This document shows, one piece after another, positions 35,970 through 46,457 of a DNA stretch of 64,000 nucleotides (its first letter is position 1; every line of letters begins with the position of its first letter). The DNA comes from Streptomyces diacarni (GTDB lineage: Bacteria; Actinomycetota; Actinomycetes; Streptomycetales; Streptomycetaceae). The stretch spans positions 186,001 to 250,000 of the forward strand of contig NZ_QOIN01000028.1 of the NCBI RefSeq assembly GCF_003323715.1, in the 5' to 3' direction. Under the pieces are notes generated by a model. The model was given only the letters and a program-made list of their open reading frames with translations, searched no databases and had not been told where the DNA came from. Both the position numbers and the translations under genes were made by a program.

Positions 35970-37379
35970 ATGGAGCCGCTGGACACCGAGGTCGACCCAC
36001 GAGTGGTGGGGCCCTTCGAACTACTCGCCCGGCTTGGCGCCGGCGGCATGGGCGTCGCCTATCTCGCGCGCGGAATCCCCCTGGACAGCCTCTCGGGTGA
36101 GGTGGCCCTGACATACAACATGATCGATCCTGACTACTCCGCCGAGAGCGACGAGTCACGACTCCTCGTGGTCAAGATGATCCAGCCGCAGCTGCTGGAG
36201 GGGGATCCGCAGGCCCGGGAGCGGTTCGGCCGGGAGATCGACGCCGTACGAGCCGTCGCCAGCGACCGGGTGCCGGCCCTGATCGCGTATGCGGAGGATC
36301 CCGAGATCGCCGAGCCGTGGTTCGCCATGGACTACATCGCGGGGCCCTCCCTTCGCACGCTGGTGAAAGAGTCCGGTCCCCTGAAGGTCGGACCGTACGC
36401 GGCGCTCGGTCTGGCACTCGTGGACGCCCTGCACGCGATCCACGACGTCAAGCTGCTGCATCGCGACCTGAAGCCGGCCAATGTCGTCCTGGGGCCGGAC
36501 GGGCCCGTGGTGCTGGACTTCGGGCTGGCGGTTCTGACGGAGCGGGCATCCACCCAGGCGCTCACTCAGACCGGTGCCCAGATGGGCACCCGCCCCTACA
36601 TGCCTTTGGAACAGCTCCAGGACACCAAGCACGTCGACAGGCCCGCCGATGTGTACGCCCTCGGTGCCACGCTGTTCTTCGCTCTGACGGGGAGGCCGCC
36701 GTACCCGGTGGTGCCGCTGCCGACCGCGCCGAAGTGGGACGGCATCCAGTCGGACTTCATCCCTTTGCTCGCCCAGGTTCTCGTCCCCGCTCCGGGGCAG
36801 CGCCCCGATCTCGACGCAGTGGAGATGAGCTTGTGCAGTCTGCTCGCAGGGGCCGACCTGACCCCGAAACTCGCAGCGGAGCAACTCAGGGCACTTGTGG
36901 CGGGCGCACATCTGACGCCTGAGCTGCCCCCTGGCGCTCTCACCGGCTCCGTCGCTCCGGCGGTGCGGGAGTTGGCCCAGCAGGCGATCGACGCGGACCT
37001 GCCGGAGGTCGATGCGGACTTCTACGGGATTGTGGACACGGATGAGATCGAGCGGACAGCGGGCACTGCCGACGAGGCGGGTCCGGCCGGGGGGTACACC
37101 CCGACGCTCGTCGATCCCCAGGCGCAATCCGCCGAGCCGGAACCGGGGCCACCGCCCTCGTCTGGTCCTGTGGAAGACGAGGTCCAGCCGGCTGACAGCC
37201 CCGGCCCTGCCCCAGAGTCGGGAGACGATAACTTCGCCCCCAAGGGTCATACCGCCCAATTCCCGGGCAAACCCGACAAGCCGCGACAGTCCTCCTCCCC
37301 TCTGGACACCCTTCCTGCAGGCGCCCGAAAGGTAGCCGCGAGGTTGCGCAAAACCTATGCGCACCGCGCAGAGCTGTAG
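35970..37379 (+). CDS. Serine/threonine protein kinase
   Basis: A 469-residue Hanks-type kinase. The Gly-rich loop is LGAGGMGVAYLAR, the ATP lysine is in LLVVKMIQP, the catalytic loop is LLHRDLKPANVVL, the metal site is LDFGLAV, and GTRPYMPLEQ is the activation segment; all key residues are kept. The C-terminal 150 residues are Pro/Glu/Ser-rich and disordered. There is no membrane segment, unlike PknB, so it is cytoplasmic. The frame is open upstream to 35838, but that part includes a TTA codon and is not kinase-like; ATG 35970 is preferred. It diverges from the HEPN gene and precedes the helicase by 172 bp, so it probably serves the defence module. Confidence 0.9.
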   Translation: MEPLDTEVDPRVVGPFELLARLGAGGMGVAYLARGIPLDSLSGEVALTYNMIDPDYSAESDESRLLVVKMIQPQLLEGDPQARERFGREIDAVRAVASDRVPALIAYAEDPEIAEPWFAMDYIAGPSLRTLVKESGPLKVGPYAALGLALVDALHAIHDVKLLHRDLKPANVVLGPDGPVVLDFGLAVLTERASTQALTQTGAQMGTRPYMPLEQLQDTKHVDRPADVYALGATLFFALTGRPPYPVVPLPTAPKWDGIQSDFIPLLAQVLVPAPGQRPDLDAVEMSLCSLLAGADLTPKLAAEQLRALVAGAHLTPELPPGALTGSVAPAVRELAQQAIDADLPEVDADFYGIVDTDEIERTAGTADEAGPAGGYTPTLVDPQAQSAEPEPGPPPSSGPVEDEVQPADSPGPAPESGDDNFAPKGHTAQFPGKPDKPRQSSSPLDTLPAGARKVAARLRKTYAHRAEL

Positions 37380-37551
37380 CAAGGCGCCGCTACGTCACCG
37401 GACACGGGGCCCTGTCGACTGCGGCGCCACAGCGGATGAGCGGCCAGCCAGGCAGAGATCCGGCAGGCGACACCGTGTTTCCACCACCGCGGCGCTACCC
37501 TCGACGTCGCTCCAGCATGCCGCCGCACACGATCCGAAAGGACCACACTCC

Positions 37552-40500
37552 ATGCCCGACACAGTGCCCGGCAGCAGCCCCGTGGCCGGCCCCGCCGATC
37601 CGGCCACGGCGGCTGAGGGGCCACCGCCTGCCGGCACGGTGATCGAGGTGCGGGACGAGGAGTGGATGGTCCGCAACGCCAGGCAGGTGCGGCCAGGGGA
37701 GTGCCTGATCGAGGCGGTCGGCGCCTCCGAGCTGGTGCGCGGCCAGGAAGCCCGGTTCCTCACGCCTGCGATGGACGAGTACCGCGTTCTGCGTCCCGAG
37801 AACACCCGGCTGCTGTCCGACGACTCGCCGCACTTCCGGCGCAGCCGTCTCTTCCTGGAGGCCGTGCTGCGCAAGACGCCGCTGCCACAACAGGAACAGG
37901 GGCTGGCGCTGACCGACGGGTTCCTCCTGGACCGCATGGACTACCAGCTACGACCCGCCGAGAAGGCGCTGGCGAACCCGCTGCGGCCCCGGCTGCTGAT
38001 CGGCGATGTCGTCGGCCTGGGCAAAACCCTGGAGATCGGGGTGCTGCTGGGCGAGCTGATCCGGCGGGGGCGGGGCGAACGCATCCTCGTCGTCACGCCC
38101 GCCCCCGTCCTCGAACAGTTCCAGCATGAGATGTGGACGCGCTTCTCCCTGCCCCTGGTCCGCCTCGACAGTGCGGGCATCGCCCGTATCGAGCGGAAGA
38201 TCCCGGCAGGCCGCAACCCCTTCACCTACTACAAGCGCGTGATCATCTCCATGGACACGCTGAAGAACCCCCGGCGCTACCGTCCGTGGCTGGAGAACAT
38301 CGAATGGGACGCCGTGGTCATCGACGAGTCCCACAACCTCATCCACCAGGGAAGCGATCGCCGCGCCCTCGCCGACCTGCTCGCTGAGAAGACGGACGCT
38401 CTCATCCTGGCCAGCGCGACCCCGCACAACGGCGACATGCCCGCGTTCACCGGCCTGATCCGCCTCCTCGACCCGATGGCGGTCAAGGACCCCCGAGAAC
38501 CGAAGCGGGAGGAGCTTGCGCACCTCATGCTGCGCCGTACCAAGGTCAGCACCGAGGTGGCGGACCAGCTACGGGGGCAATGGGCGCCGCGCGGCAGCTC
38601 CCACCCCGTGCGCTGCCGGGCGAACGCCCTGGAGGAGCAGGTTTTCCGGGAACTCGCCGATCACTGGCTGAAGCGGCCGGACCGGCAGGCCGGTACGGAG
38701 GACCGTCTCTTCCCGTACGTCCTGCTCAAGTCCTTTCTGTCCTCGCACCGAGCCCTGTTCGTCACGGCCCGGGAGCGGCTGACCCGGAGCGGGCATGTGC
38801 TCCCCCAGAAGCACAAGATCAGCGACGCGCCCCCCTCCGGCGTCGAGCCGCAGACCTCCGAGGCCGCATCCCTGCTCCGTCTGCTGGAGCTGGCCCGCGC
38901 CATCGAACGGGAGGCGGCCGACGAGGACGGCGGGCTGACCGCCACCTCGAAGCTCAGCGGTCTGGTCGAGGAGCTGCGCCGCATCGGTGTGCGCGCTGGC
39001 AGCCCCACGCGCGCGGTCGTCTTCTCGGAGCGCCGGGAGACTCTCGACTGGCTGGGCGAGGTGCTCCCGCCGCTGCTCGACTGGCGGACGGAAGAGGACG
39101 CCAAGGCCGCGGTCAAGGTCCTGCACAGCACGGGAGTCTCCGACCAGGTCCAGATGGAGTACGTGGACGAGTTCGCCCGCGCGGGCGGCGATGTGCGGTT
39201 GTTGCTCACCGGCGACGGCGCCTCCGAGGGCGTGAACCTGCACCGCCAGTGCCACCACCTCATCCACTGGGACCTGCCCTGGAGCCTGATCCGGGTCGAG
39301 CAGCGCAACGGCCGTATCGACCGATACGGGCAGACCGCACCGCCCGAGTTCCGCGCTCTGATCCTTCAGTCGGCGGTCGAGGGGGCCCTGGACGACACGG
39401 ACATCGCCGAGAAGGTCCTCGCGCGCGAGGAGCGGGTGCACGCGGTGCTCGGCGCCGTGGAGGCGGCGGCTAAGGAGCACGATGGCGCGCAGGAGGAGAA
39501 GCGTGTCATGGAGGCGCTGCTCACGGGGGAGGGGCCCCAGCAGGCCGTCGACGACCTGCAGAGCGTCGTGCTGGACGACGAGGGCGCCGTGGGTGAGCTG
39601 CCCCTTGCCCAGCAGCTCAACGCCGAGTTCGGAACGGAGGGCGAGTCCTACGACGACTCCGGGTTCGGCTTCGACTTCGACTTCGATGACGAGGGTGACG
39701 AGGACGGCGGCGGCGACGAGCACGAGCCGGGCTTCGACTTCGACGACACCCCTGGCACCCAGAGCGCGACGCAGACCGACCTGTCCCATGGAGTCCGGCA
39801 GTCGGAGGGTGGCCACGCCCCCGTACGTGTCGCCGACGAGCTGCGCCTGTTCACCGACCGCCGGGACTACGTGCTGACCGGCCTGGCGGAACTCGACGAT
39901 CTGGAGCCCTTCCGCCTCGACCCCACCGTCAGCGGCACCGATCTGAGCTTCGACACCCCGGACGACCTTGCCGACCGGCTCGACGTCCTGCCCCGCGGTT
40001 ACCTGCGCGACCACGGCATCACACGGCGGATGAAGCTCACCTTCAGCAAAGACGACGCGGCCGACTCCCTGCGGCGGGCCCGGGAGGACCCCGATTCCCC
40101 GTCGCTGTGGCCCGACGCCCACTACGTGGGCGAGCTGCACCCCGTCCTGGAATGGATCACCGACAAGGTCCTCGTCCAACTGGGCCGTCAGCAGGCGCCC
40201 GTGATCCAGGTGAGTCGCAGCGCCCACGCGGCCGGGCCCGTCTTCCTCACCCAGGGCGTGTGGTCCAACCAGTACGGCCGCCCCACACTGGTGGCCTGGC
40301 TGGCCGTCGACGAACTGGACCGGCCAGGCGCTGAACCCCGGATACGGGAGCTAACCCGGCCGCTCCTGGCAGATCTCGGTCTGGACCCGGCCATGCCGGA
40401 CCACTTCGCCAAGGGCGACCCCGCCGTGCTGCAGCCGTACGTGCCGGCGGCCGTCGCCGCCACCCGTGGCGAGATGGACCGCCGCCGGACCGACGCGGAG

Positions 40501-40695
40501 AAATACCTCGAACGCCCGCTGCACGAGTACGAGGAGAAGGTCGGCCGCTGGCGGGCGGAGCCGCTGCCCGGCTTCAGCGGTGGACGCGAAGCGCGCGACC
40601 GTGCCGCGACGAAGCTCGAACGGGCCGCGGCCCGGCTGCGTACCGTCGGCGAACCGATGATCCGGGTGCTGGCCGTGCTGGAGCCGAGAACATGA
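37552..40695 (+). CDS. drmD: SNF2-type helicase, DrmD-like (DISARM)
   Basis: A 1047-residue SF2/SNF2 ATPase. Walker A is GDVVGLGKTLE near residue 150, Walker B/DESH box VVIDESHNLIHQGSDRRALA near 258, motif III LILASATPHNGD near 285, and motifs V-VI LLTGDGASEGVN ... RVEQRNGRIDRYGQ near 555-590. An acidic, repetitive stretch (DSGFGFDFDFDDEGDEDGGG) occurs near 700. Length and motif pattern fit DrmD, the SNF2 helicase of class 1 DISARM. Start: ATG 37552 with AAGGA upstream. The stop overlaps the methylase start (ATGA). Confidence 0.85.
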   Translation: MPDTVPGSSPVAGPADPATAAEGPPPAGTVIEVRDEEWMVRNARQVRPGECLIEAVGASELVRGQEARFLTPAMDEYRVLRPENTRLLSDDSPHFRRSRLFLEAVLRKTPLPQQEQGLALTDGFLLDRMDYQLRPAEKALANPLRPRLLIGDVVGLGKTLEIGVLLGELIRRGRGERILVVTPAPVLEQFQHEMWTRFSLPLVRLDSAGIARIERKIPAGRNPFTYYKRVIISMDTLKNPRRYRPWLENIEWDAVVIDESHNLIHQGSDRRALADLLAEKTDALILASATPHNGDMPAFTGLIRLLDPMAVKDPREPKREELAHLMLRRTKVSTEVADQLRGQWAPRGSSHPVRCRANALEEQVFRELADHWLKRPDRQAGTEDRLFPYVLLKSFLSSHRALFVTARERLTRSGHVLPQKHKISDAPPSGVEPQTSEAASLLRLLELARAIEREAADEDGGLTATSKLSGLVEELRRIGVRAGSPTRAVVFSERRETLDWLGEVLPPLLDWRTEEDAKAAVKVLHSTGVSDQVQMEYVDEFARAGGDVRLLLTGDGASEGVNLHRQCHHLIHWDLPWSLIRVEQRNGRIDRYGQTAPPEFRALILQSAVEGALDDTDIAEKVLAREERVHAVLGAVEAAAKEHDGAQEEKRVMEALLTGEGPQQAVDDLQSVVLDDEGAVGELPLAQQLNAEFGTEGESYDDSGFGFDFDFDDEGDEDGGGDEHEPGFDFDDTPGTQSATQTDLSHGVRQSEGGHAPVRVADELRLFTDRRDYVLTGLAELDDLEPFRLDPTVSGTDLSFDTPDDLADRLDVLPRGYLRDHGITRRMKLTFSKDDAADSLRRAREDPDSPSLWPDAHYVGELHPVLEWITDKVLVQLGRQQAPVIQVSRSAHAAGPVFLTQGVWSNQYGRPTLVAWLAVDELDRPGAEPRIRELTRPLLADLGLDPAMPDHFAKGDPAVLQPYVPAAVAATRGEMDRRRTDAEKYLERPLHEYEEKVGRWRAEPLPGFSGGREARDRAATKLERAAARLRTVGEPMIRVLAVLEPRT

Positions 40696-43600
40696 CCGCA
40701 CCCCGCACCCCGCACCCCGCACCCCCACCCGGCGGACGACCGCCCCCGTCCCACCTCCGACACGAGCAGGCAGGAGCAGCCAGCGTGAAGTTCGACGCTC
40801 TGATCAACGAGGGTGAGTACTTCCCGCCGTTCTACCTGGACGAGATCCTGCCGGGACAACTCAAGAACGGCCGGCTGAAGGAGTGGTCGGCCCAGGAACG
40901 GGAGGGCAGGCCCACCCCCCGGCAGGGACTGCGGGATCTGACGGCGTCCTACCTCGATGTACGGCTCACCGTGGGCGGCGAGGCCGGGAAGTTCAACCCG
41001 CTGCCCGACGCGGCAGGCATCGCGGTGCAGCAGGCGGCGGCCGAGGTGCTCAAGGCGCACGCCGGCAGCGAGGAGCCGCCCGCCTTCCAGCCCGAGACGG
41101 CCCCCCGCGCGTACGACGACAGCGCGTACGACGACAGCGCGGAGGCCGCCTGGCGAGCTCAGCTGCACGCCTGGCACGTCCGCGTCCTGAGTGCCCTCGG
41201 TTTCACTCCCCGGTCGGGCCACCTCACCGTGCGGGGTGCGGCGGGCCCCGTCGCGGTGCCCGTGGCGCACCACGAGCCCGGCATCGCTGTGCTGACCGGC
41301 GGGTTCGCGGACAACATCGCCGACGCGCGGGGCGTGGGCAGCGCCAACCGGCTGCCCGTGCCCGTCCGGGTGTCGTCCGGCAAGACGCTCACCACCGTCA
41401 CGGATCTGGCCGCCTGGCTTCTGGCGGCCGACAACGCGCCGCGGTACGCGCTGCTCCTGTTCGGCGGCGTGATGGTACTGGCCGACCGGGAGAACTACGC
41501 GCGCGGCCGTCAGCTCGCGGTCAGCCTGGAGATCGCGCTGCCGCGCAAGGGCAACAAGGGCACCTCTGCCGGCGAACTCGACGTGATCGCCGCCCTGTTC
41601 GGCACGCAGTCCCTGCGGCCCCCCGAGGACGGTGGGGAGGACGACGTCGCCCGGCTGGTGTCCGAGTCCCGCGACCACTCCGTGGGCGTCACCAGCGACC
41701 TGCGCGAAGGGCTGAAGAAGTCCGTCCAGCTCATCGCCAACGAGGTGCTGGAGCTGGCCGACCGGCAGGACGTAGGGCCCGACGATCTTCCCGAGTGGCT
41801 CCCGGGCGCCCTCGCGGAGCCCGACGCGCTCGAGAAGCTGCTCACCACCGAATCGCTGCGCTACCTCTACCGCATTCTGTTCCTCCTGTACGCGGAGGCC
41901 CGTCCCGAACTCGACATCCTCCCGATGAAGAGCGAGGAGTACGTCAAGGGATACAGCGTGGCCCGGCTGCGCGAACTCGCCGTTCAAGAACGGCTCTCCG
42001 GCGGCTCCCGGGACCGCCACCACTTCCACCACTCGCTGGCCCTGCTGTTCGAGAAGGTCTTCACCGGCCACCCGGTGGCCGACACGGTCACCTCCCGCCG
42101 GGCGGTGCGGGACGCGAACGGCCCCGCGCCGCATCCCGGGCTGACCGAGCAGGTCGAGGTGCCCGCAGACGACGGCTACGAGGGCGTACGCATCGAAGCC
42201 CTGAAGTCGCGGCTGTTCGACCCGAAGTCCATACAGCTCGTCGACCAGCAGCTCACCCACCCCGACGACACCGCACCCGACGGCACCGCACCCGCCGCAG
42301 CCCGCCGCCTGGACCTTCGGCTGCGCAACAAGGTGCTGCACCAGGTGCTGCGGAACCTGACCGTCGTCGAGGGCCGCGGCCGCGGCGGGCGCGGCGGCTT
42401 CATCTCGTACGCGAACCTCAGCATCAACCACCTGGGCGCCGTGTACGAGGGCCTGATGTCGTACTCCGGCTTCATCGCCGACGAGCCGTTGTACGAGGTG
42501 GCCAAGGGCGGCGACCCCAGCGGGGGCTCGTGGCTGGTCGGCGCCAGCCAGGTCGCCTCGCACCGCTACCAGGACGGGCCGAAGGACAGCGTGTTCGTCG
42601 GGAGGGAACTGAACCCGCAGACCAACGAACTCGTCCCGGTCCCGCACAAGGTCGGCTCCTACGTCTACCGCCTGGCCGGCCGCGACCGGCAGACCAGCGC
42701 CTCCTACTACACCCCCGAATCCCTCACCCAGGCGACAGTCGAGCAGACCCTGCGCTTCCGCCTCGACGAGAACGGCGACGTCGACCCCAAGGAGCCCGAG
42801 CACGCGAGCGTCAAAGCCGCCGACGTACTGAAATGGCGCGTGTGCGAACCGGCCCTCGGCTCCGGCGCGTTCCTCAACGAGGCCATCAACCAGCTCGCCG
42901 AGCTCTACCTGCGCCTGGCCCAGCGCGAGCGCGGCGTCGACATCGACCCCGAGGAGTACCGGCGCGAGCTACAAAAGGTGAAGGCGTACATCGCCCTCCA
43001 CAACGCCTACGGCGTCGACCTCAACGAGACCGCCGTCGAACTCGCCGAGATCTCCCTGTGGCTCAACACCATGTACCGGGGCATGAAGGCCCCCTGGTAC
43101 GGCCTCCACCTGCACCGCGGCAACTCCCTGATCGGCGCGTCGCGGAAGGTGTACCCCGGCAACAGCCTGAGCAAGGGCGGCTGGCTGACCGCCAAGGACC
43201 CGCAGCGCCCCCGGCACCTCCCACTCGGTGAGACGCTGCCCGGCCGCGCGGTCCACCAGTTCCTGCTGCCCGCCATGGGCTGGGGCTCGATCGGCGAGAA
43301 GGTCTCCCTGCGGACCCTGAACAAGGGCACGCCGGACGAGACACAGAAAGCCGCGGTCGACGGCAAGGTCGTCGACTGGCTGGAGCCCGAACTCGTCGAG
43401 GCCCTGCGCAAGTGGCGCTCGGCGATGAGGCGCAAGCCCAAGGGGGACCCGAAGTCCACACCGAAGAAGAAGACGGCTCCCACGCCTGAGAAGCTGGCCG
43501 AGCAGGACGCCAAGGCCGGTCAGGGCGCTTTCGATCTCGGACTGGAGATCTGGGACCAGCCGTCTCTGACGCCGGTTGCCGAGCCTGCGGTCAAGCCTGC

Positions 43601-46388
43601 GGCGGCCGAGGCCGACGACGACAAAGAGCCCGGCGCGGGCACCCAGACCGGGCGGCTGATCAAGCTCGCCCGGCGCGTCGAGTACCTGTGGGGCCTGGTA
43701 GCGATGCGGCTGGAGCTCTCCGAGCAGGAGATCTCCCGGCACGTGGACATCTGGGGCGCGGACGTCCCGGAAGACGGCCAGGAGACGGCCGAGGGCGGGG
43801 GAAGCCGGACGGCTCCCATGGACCGGGACGCCGTCCTCGAAGCCCTCCACCACCAGGGCACCCCGTACTGGCGGCTCAAACAGCTCATGGACGCCTGGTG
43901 CGCGCTGTGGTTCTGGCCGCTGGAGGAGATCGGACTCCTTGACGGCTCCGACGAGTTCGAGTACCGCCCGCACGGAGAAGACCTCACGGCGTTGCGGAAG
44001 GGCGACCCGAGGCGCCGGGTCGCCCTGAAGTCCCTCGCCGACTGGATCGAGTTCGCCGAAGCCGTGGTCGGGCGGGTCGACGTGGACACGGGGGAGGGGC
44101 AGCAGGTCTCGCTGCTCTCCTTCGAGGGAGTCACCAGCCTCGACGAGCTGGACGAGAAGGAGCACGAACTCGACGAGAAGATGACCGAGGCCACGGCCTG
44201 GTCCAAGCCCGCCGACCTCGGCCACACCTTCCCCTGGTACGAGACGGCGACCCGCGTCGCCAAGGACCGCGGCTTCTTCCACTGGGAGCTGGACTTCGCT
44301 CACGTCTTCGCGGAGGGCGGATTCGATGTGATGGTGGGGAACCCGCCGTGGGTCAAGCAGGAGTGGAAAGAGAGCGCCGTCCTCGCCGAGTTCGAGCCGT
44401 GGTTCGAGCTGGCGGACAAGCCGAGCAACGAGGCGTGGGACGAACGCAAGGCCGATGTCATGCAGTGGCAGGGAGTCCGCTCGACGTTCCTGCGCGAGCT
44501 GTCCGGCCACGCGGCGGCGTCCGAGTTCCTGGCGTCGGTGGACACCTATCCCGAGTTGGCGGGGACGCAGCCGGACCTGTACCGGGCGTTCATGCTGATG
44601 AGCTGGCGGGCCATTGGAGAGCGGGGGACGGCGGGGCTGATTCATCCCTCGACGCATTTGACGGGGGCGAAGGAAGGGGCGCTGCGTGGCGCGGCCTACC
44701 GGCACCTGCGTTTCCACGCGGACTTCACCAACGAACTGCTCATCTTCGCCAACCCGGTCGGGAACAGCAGCCATTTCAGCGTCAACGTGTATGGCCAGGA
44801 CGACGAGATCTGTTTCCAGCACATGAGTTGGCTTCTGCATCCAAGCGTGCTGGTCAAATCGGTGCGCCACGATGGCAAAGGTCCAGTACCGGGCGTGAAG
44901 GACGACGGCAAGTGGGACTTGCGCCCGCATCAGAAGCGCATCATCACCGTGAACGAGGCGCGTCTTGCCGAGTGGCGTGCATTGGCGGGCGAGGAGAATC
45001 CGCCGCCGGTCACCCGAGCCAAGCTCCTGTACCCCGTGACACAGGACGAGGAGTCCGCTGTTGCCTCGCTGGCTAGATGGCCACACCGGCTTGCGGAATT
45101 CGCTCCGCGAATTAGCCCGGGTTTCCACGAGAAGAATGACCGCACCGCTGGCTACTTCACCTGGACCCCCGGGCCTGTGAACACCTGGCACGATGTCATC
45201 CTCCAAGGTCCCTTCATCCATATCGCTACGCCGTACCACAAGCAGCCCCCCGAGGGCGGCTCCAAGAGCATGCGGGACTACGAGTCCTGGGATCACCTGG
45301 ACCTTGCCTTGGACGAGGTGCCGCGTACGAATTATCGGCGCTCCACAGCCTGTTCAGCAGACGATTACTATGCGGCTCTCGCCGGACGCACCTGGATCGA
45401 CACCGAACTGCTCGACGAACTGCGGAATGACGGGCAAGTGGCTGACGTACTCCAGGAGCTCGCTGAGGACGAGGCTGAACAACGGGCCATGCTCAGGAGC
45501 TGGGCCAGCCGCCCATACTCTCGCTTTTACCGTCTGGCCTGGCGCCGACAGATCGCCTCGAACACTGAGCGTAGCCTCTTCGCAGCCCTGATCCCGCCCG
45601 GACCCGCACACGTGCACATGATGCACAGCGCGGCGCTGGCCACCAGCCGAGAGACCGCGATGACGGCTGGTTTCTGGGCAGCGTTGCCGCTGGACTACTT
45701 CCTGCGCGCCACCGGTCGTGGTGACCTCCAGGTGGGGGAGGCCCAAGTGATGCCCGCCCCCACACCAGACCACCCCCTGGAAGGTGCCCTCCTCCTCCGA
45801 ACCCTTCGCCTCAACTGCCAGACCAACGCCTACGCCCGCCTCTGGGAAGAGCTCTACGACCCCGCCTGGCAGCAGGACACTTGGGCTGTGTCCGTCGTCT
45901 GGCCGGATGACACGTCCACGGTCTGGCCGAAGAACACGCCGCCACTCGCCCAAGGGGTAGGCCCCACCTGGACCCGCGACACCCCCCTACGCACGGAGTT
46001 CGCCCGGCGCGCGGCCCTCGTGGAGATTGACGCCCTCGTCGCTGTCTGGCTCGGCATCAGCGCTGATGAGCTGGTGGCGATGTACAACGCCAGGTTCCCC
46101 GTGCTCCAGCAGTACGAGGAGAACATGTGGTTCGACGCGACAGGCCGCCGCATCGCGAAGGCCCACCAGCAGCACGGGTACGGCCAGCCCAAGGACGCCT
46201 GGAAGGAGCTGAGCGCACCAGTGGGGTTCCCTGAGGAGTACAAGGTCCCCACCGGCTACACCGGTCCTCTCTACCGGGCCCACCGCAGGGACGAGATGCG
46301 CGCGGCACACGCGGAGTTCACACGGCGCCTGCGCGCGGCCGGTTGGGAACCCGGCGACACGAAGCGCCCGCATACGGCCGGACGCTGA
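40692..46388 (+). CDS. Giant N6-adenine DNA methylase (DrmMI/PglX-like)
   Basis: A 1898-residue Eco57I/PglX-type methylase. The catalytic core starts near residue 671 (SYYTPESLTQATVEQTL), SAM motif I is VCEPALGSGAFLNEAINQL near 717-735, and the catalytic motif is NPPW in FDVMVGNPPWVKQEWKES near 1217. The first 600 residues and the last 500 (target recognition-like, helical) are family-typical. It is expected to mark host DNA, protecting it from the system's own attack. Start: the ATG overlaps the helicase stop, but a GTG at 40785 with AGGAG eight bases upstream begins VKFDALINEGEYFPP and may be the true start; the extra 31 residues are Pro/His-rich. Confidence 0.88.
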   Translation: MTAPRTPHPAPPPGGRPPPSHLRHEQAGAASVKFDALINEGEYFPPFYLDEILPGQLKNGRLKEWSAQEREGRPTPRQGLRDLTASYLDVRLTVGGEAGKFNPLPDAAGIAVQQAAAEVLKAHAGSEEPPAFQPETAPRAYDDSAYDDSAEAAWRAQLHAWHVRVLSALGFTPRSGHLTVRGAAGPVAVPVAHHEPGIAVLTGGFADNIADARGVGSANRLPVPVRVSSGKTLTTVTDLAAWLLAADNAPRYALLLFGGVMVLADRENYARGRQLAVSLEIALPRKGNKGTSAGELDVIAALFGTQSLRPPEDGGEDDVARLVSESRDHSVGVTSDLREGLKKSVQLIANEVLELADRQDVGPDDLPEWLPGALAEPDALEKLLTTESLRYLYRILFLLYAEARPELDILPMKSEEYVKGYSVARLRELAVQERLSGGSRDRHHFHHSLALLFEKVFTGHPVADTVTSRRAVRDANGPAPHPGLTEQVEVPADDGYEGVRIEALKSRLFDPKSIQLVDQQLTHPDDTAPDGTAPAAARRLDLRLRNKVLHQVLRNLTVVEGRGRGGRGGFISYANLSINHLGAVYEGLMSYSGFIADEPLYEVAKGGDPSGGSWLVGASQVASHRYQDGPKDSVFVGRELNPQTNELVPVPHKVGSYVYRLAGRDRQTSASYYTPESLTQATVEQTLRFRLDENGDVDPKEPEHASVKAADVLKWRVCEPALGSGAFLNEAINQLAELYLRLAQRERGVDIDPEEYRRELQKVKAYIALHNAYGVDLNETAVELAEISLWLNTMYRGMKAPWYGLHLHRGNSLIGASRKVYPGNSLSKGGWLTAKDPQRPRHLPLGETLPGRAVHQFLLPAMGWGSIGEKVSLRTLNKGTPDETQKAAVDGKVVDWLEPELVEALRKWRSAMRRKPKGDPKSTPKKKTAPTPEKLAEQDAKAGQGAFDLGLEIWDQPSLTPVAEPAVKPAAAEADDDKEPGAGTQTGRLIKLARRVEYLWGLVAMRLELSEQEISRHVDIWGADVPEDGQETAEGGGSRTAPMDRDAVLEALHHQGTPYWRLKQLMDAWCALWFWPLEEIGLLDGSDEFEYRPHGEDLTALRKGDPRRRVALKSLADWIEFAEAVVGRVDVDTGEGQQVSLLSFEGVTSLDELDEKEHELDEKMTEATAWSKPADLGHTFPWYETATRVAKDRGFFHWELDFAHVFAEGGFDVMVGNPPWVKQEWKESAVLAEFEPWFELADKPSNEAWDERKADVMQWQGVRSTFLRELSGHAAASEFLASVDTYPELAGTQPDLYRAFMLMSWRAIGERGTAGLIHPSTHLTGAKEGALRGAAYRHLRFHADFTNELLIFANPVGNSSHFSVNVYGQDDEICFQHMSWLLHPSVLVKSVRHDGKGPVPGVKDDGKWDLRPHQKRIITVNEARLAEWRALAGEENPPPVTRAKLLYPVTQDEESAVASLARWPHRLAEFAPRISPGFHEKNDRTAGYFTWTPGPVNTWHDVILQGPFIHIATPYHKQPPEGGSKSMRDYESWDHLDLALDEVPRTNYRRSTACSADDYYAALAGRTWIDTELLDELRNDGQVADVLQELAEDEAEQRAMLRSWASRPYSRFYRLAWRRQIASNTERSLFAALIPPGPAHVHMMHSAALATSRETAMTAGFWAALPLDYFLRATGRGDLQVGEAQVMPAPTPDHPLEGALLLRTLRLNCQTNAYARLWEELYDPAWQQDTWAVSVVWPDDTSTVWPKNTPPLAQGVGPTWTRDTPLRTEFARRAALVEIDALVAVWLGISADELVAMYNARFPVLQQYEENMWFDATGRRIAKAHQQHGYGQPKDAWKELSAPVGFPEEYKVPTGYTGPLYRAHRRDEMRAAHAEFTRRLRAAGWEPGDTKRPHTAGR

Positions 46389-46403
46389 CCGATCCCACGC
46401 ACA

Positions 46404-46443
46404 CGAGAGCCCTGCCGTCCGACAGGAACCGGCAGGGCTCTCG
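46404..46443. terminator. Bidirectional terminator between methylase and DUF397 gene
   Basis: A 14-bp perfect stem: CGAGAGCCCTGCCG (46404-46417) with its complement at 46430-46443 around a 12-nt loop, in the 69-bp gap between two convergent genes. It should end transcription of the methylase operon and of the minus-strand regulator pair. Confidence 0.85.
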
Positions 46444-46457
46444 CGAGCGTACGGGCG

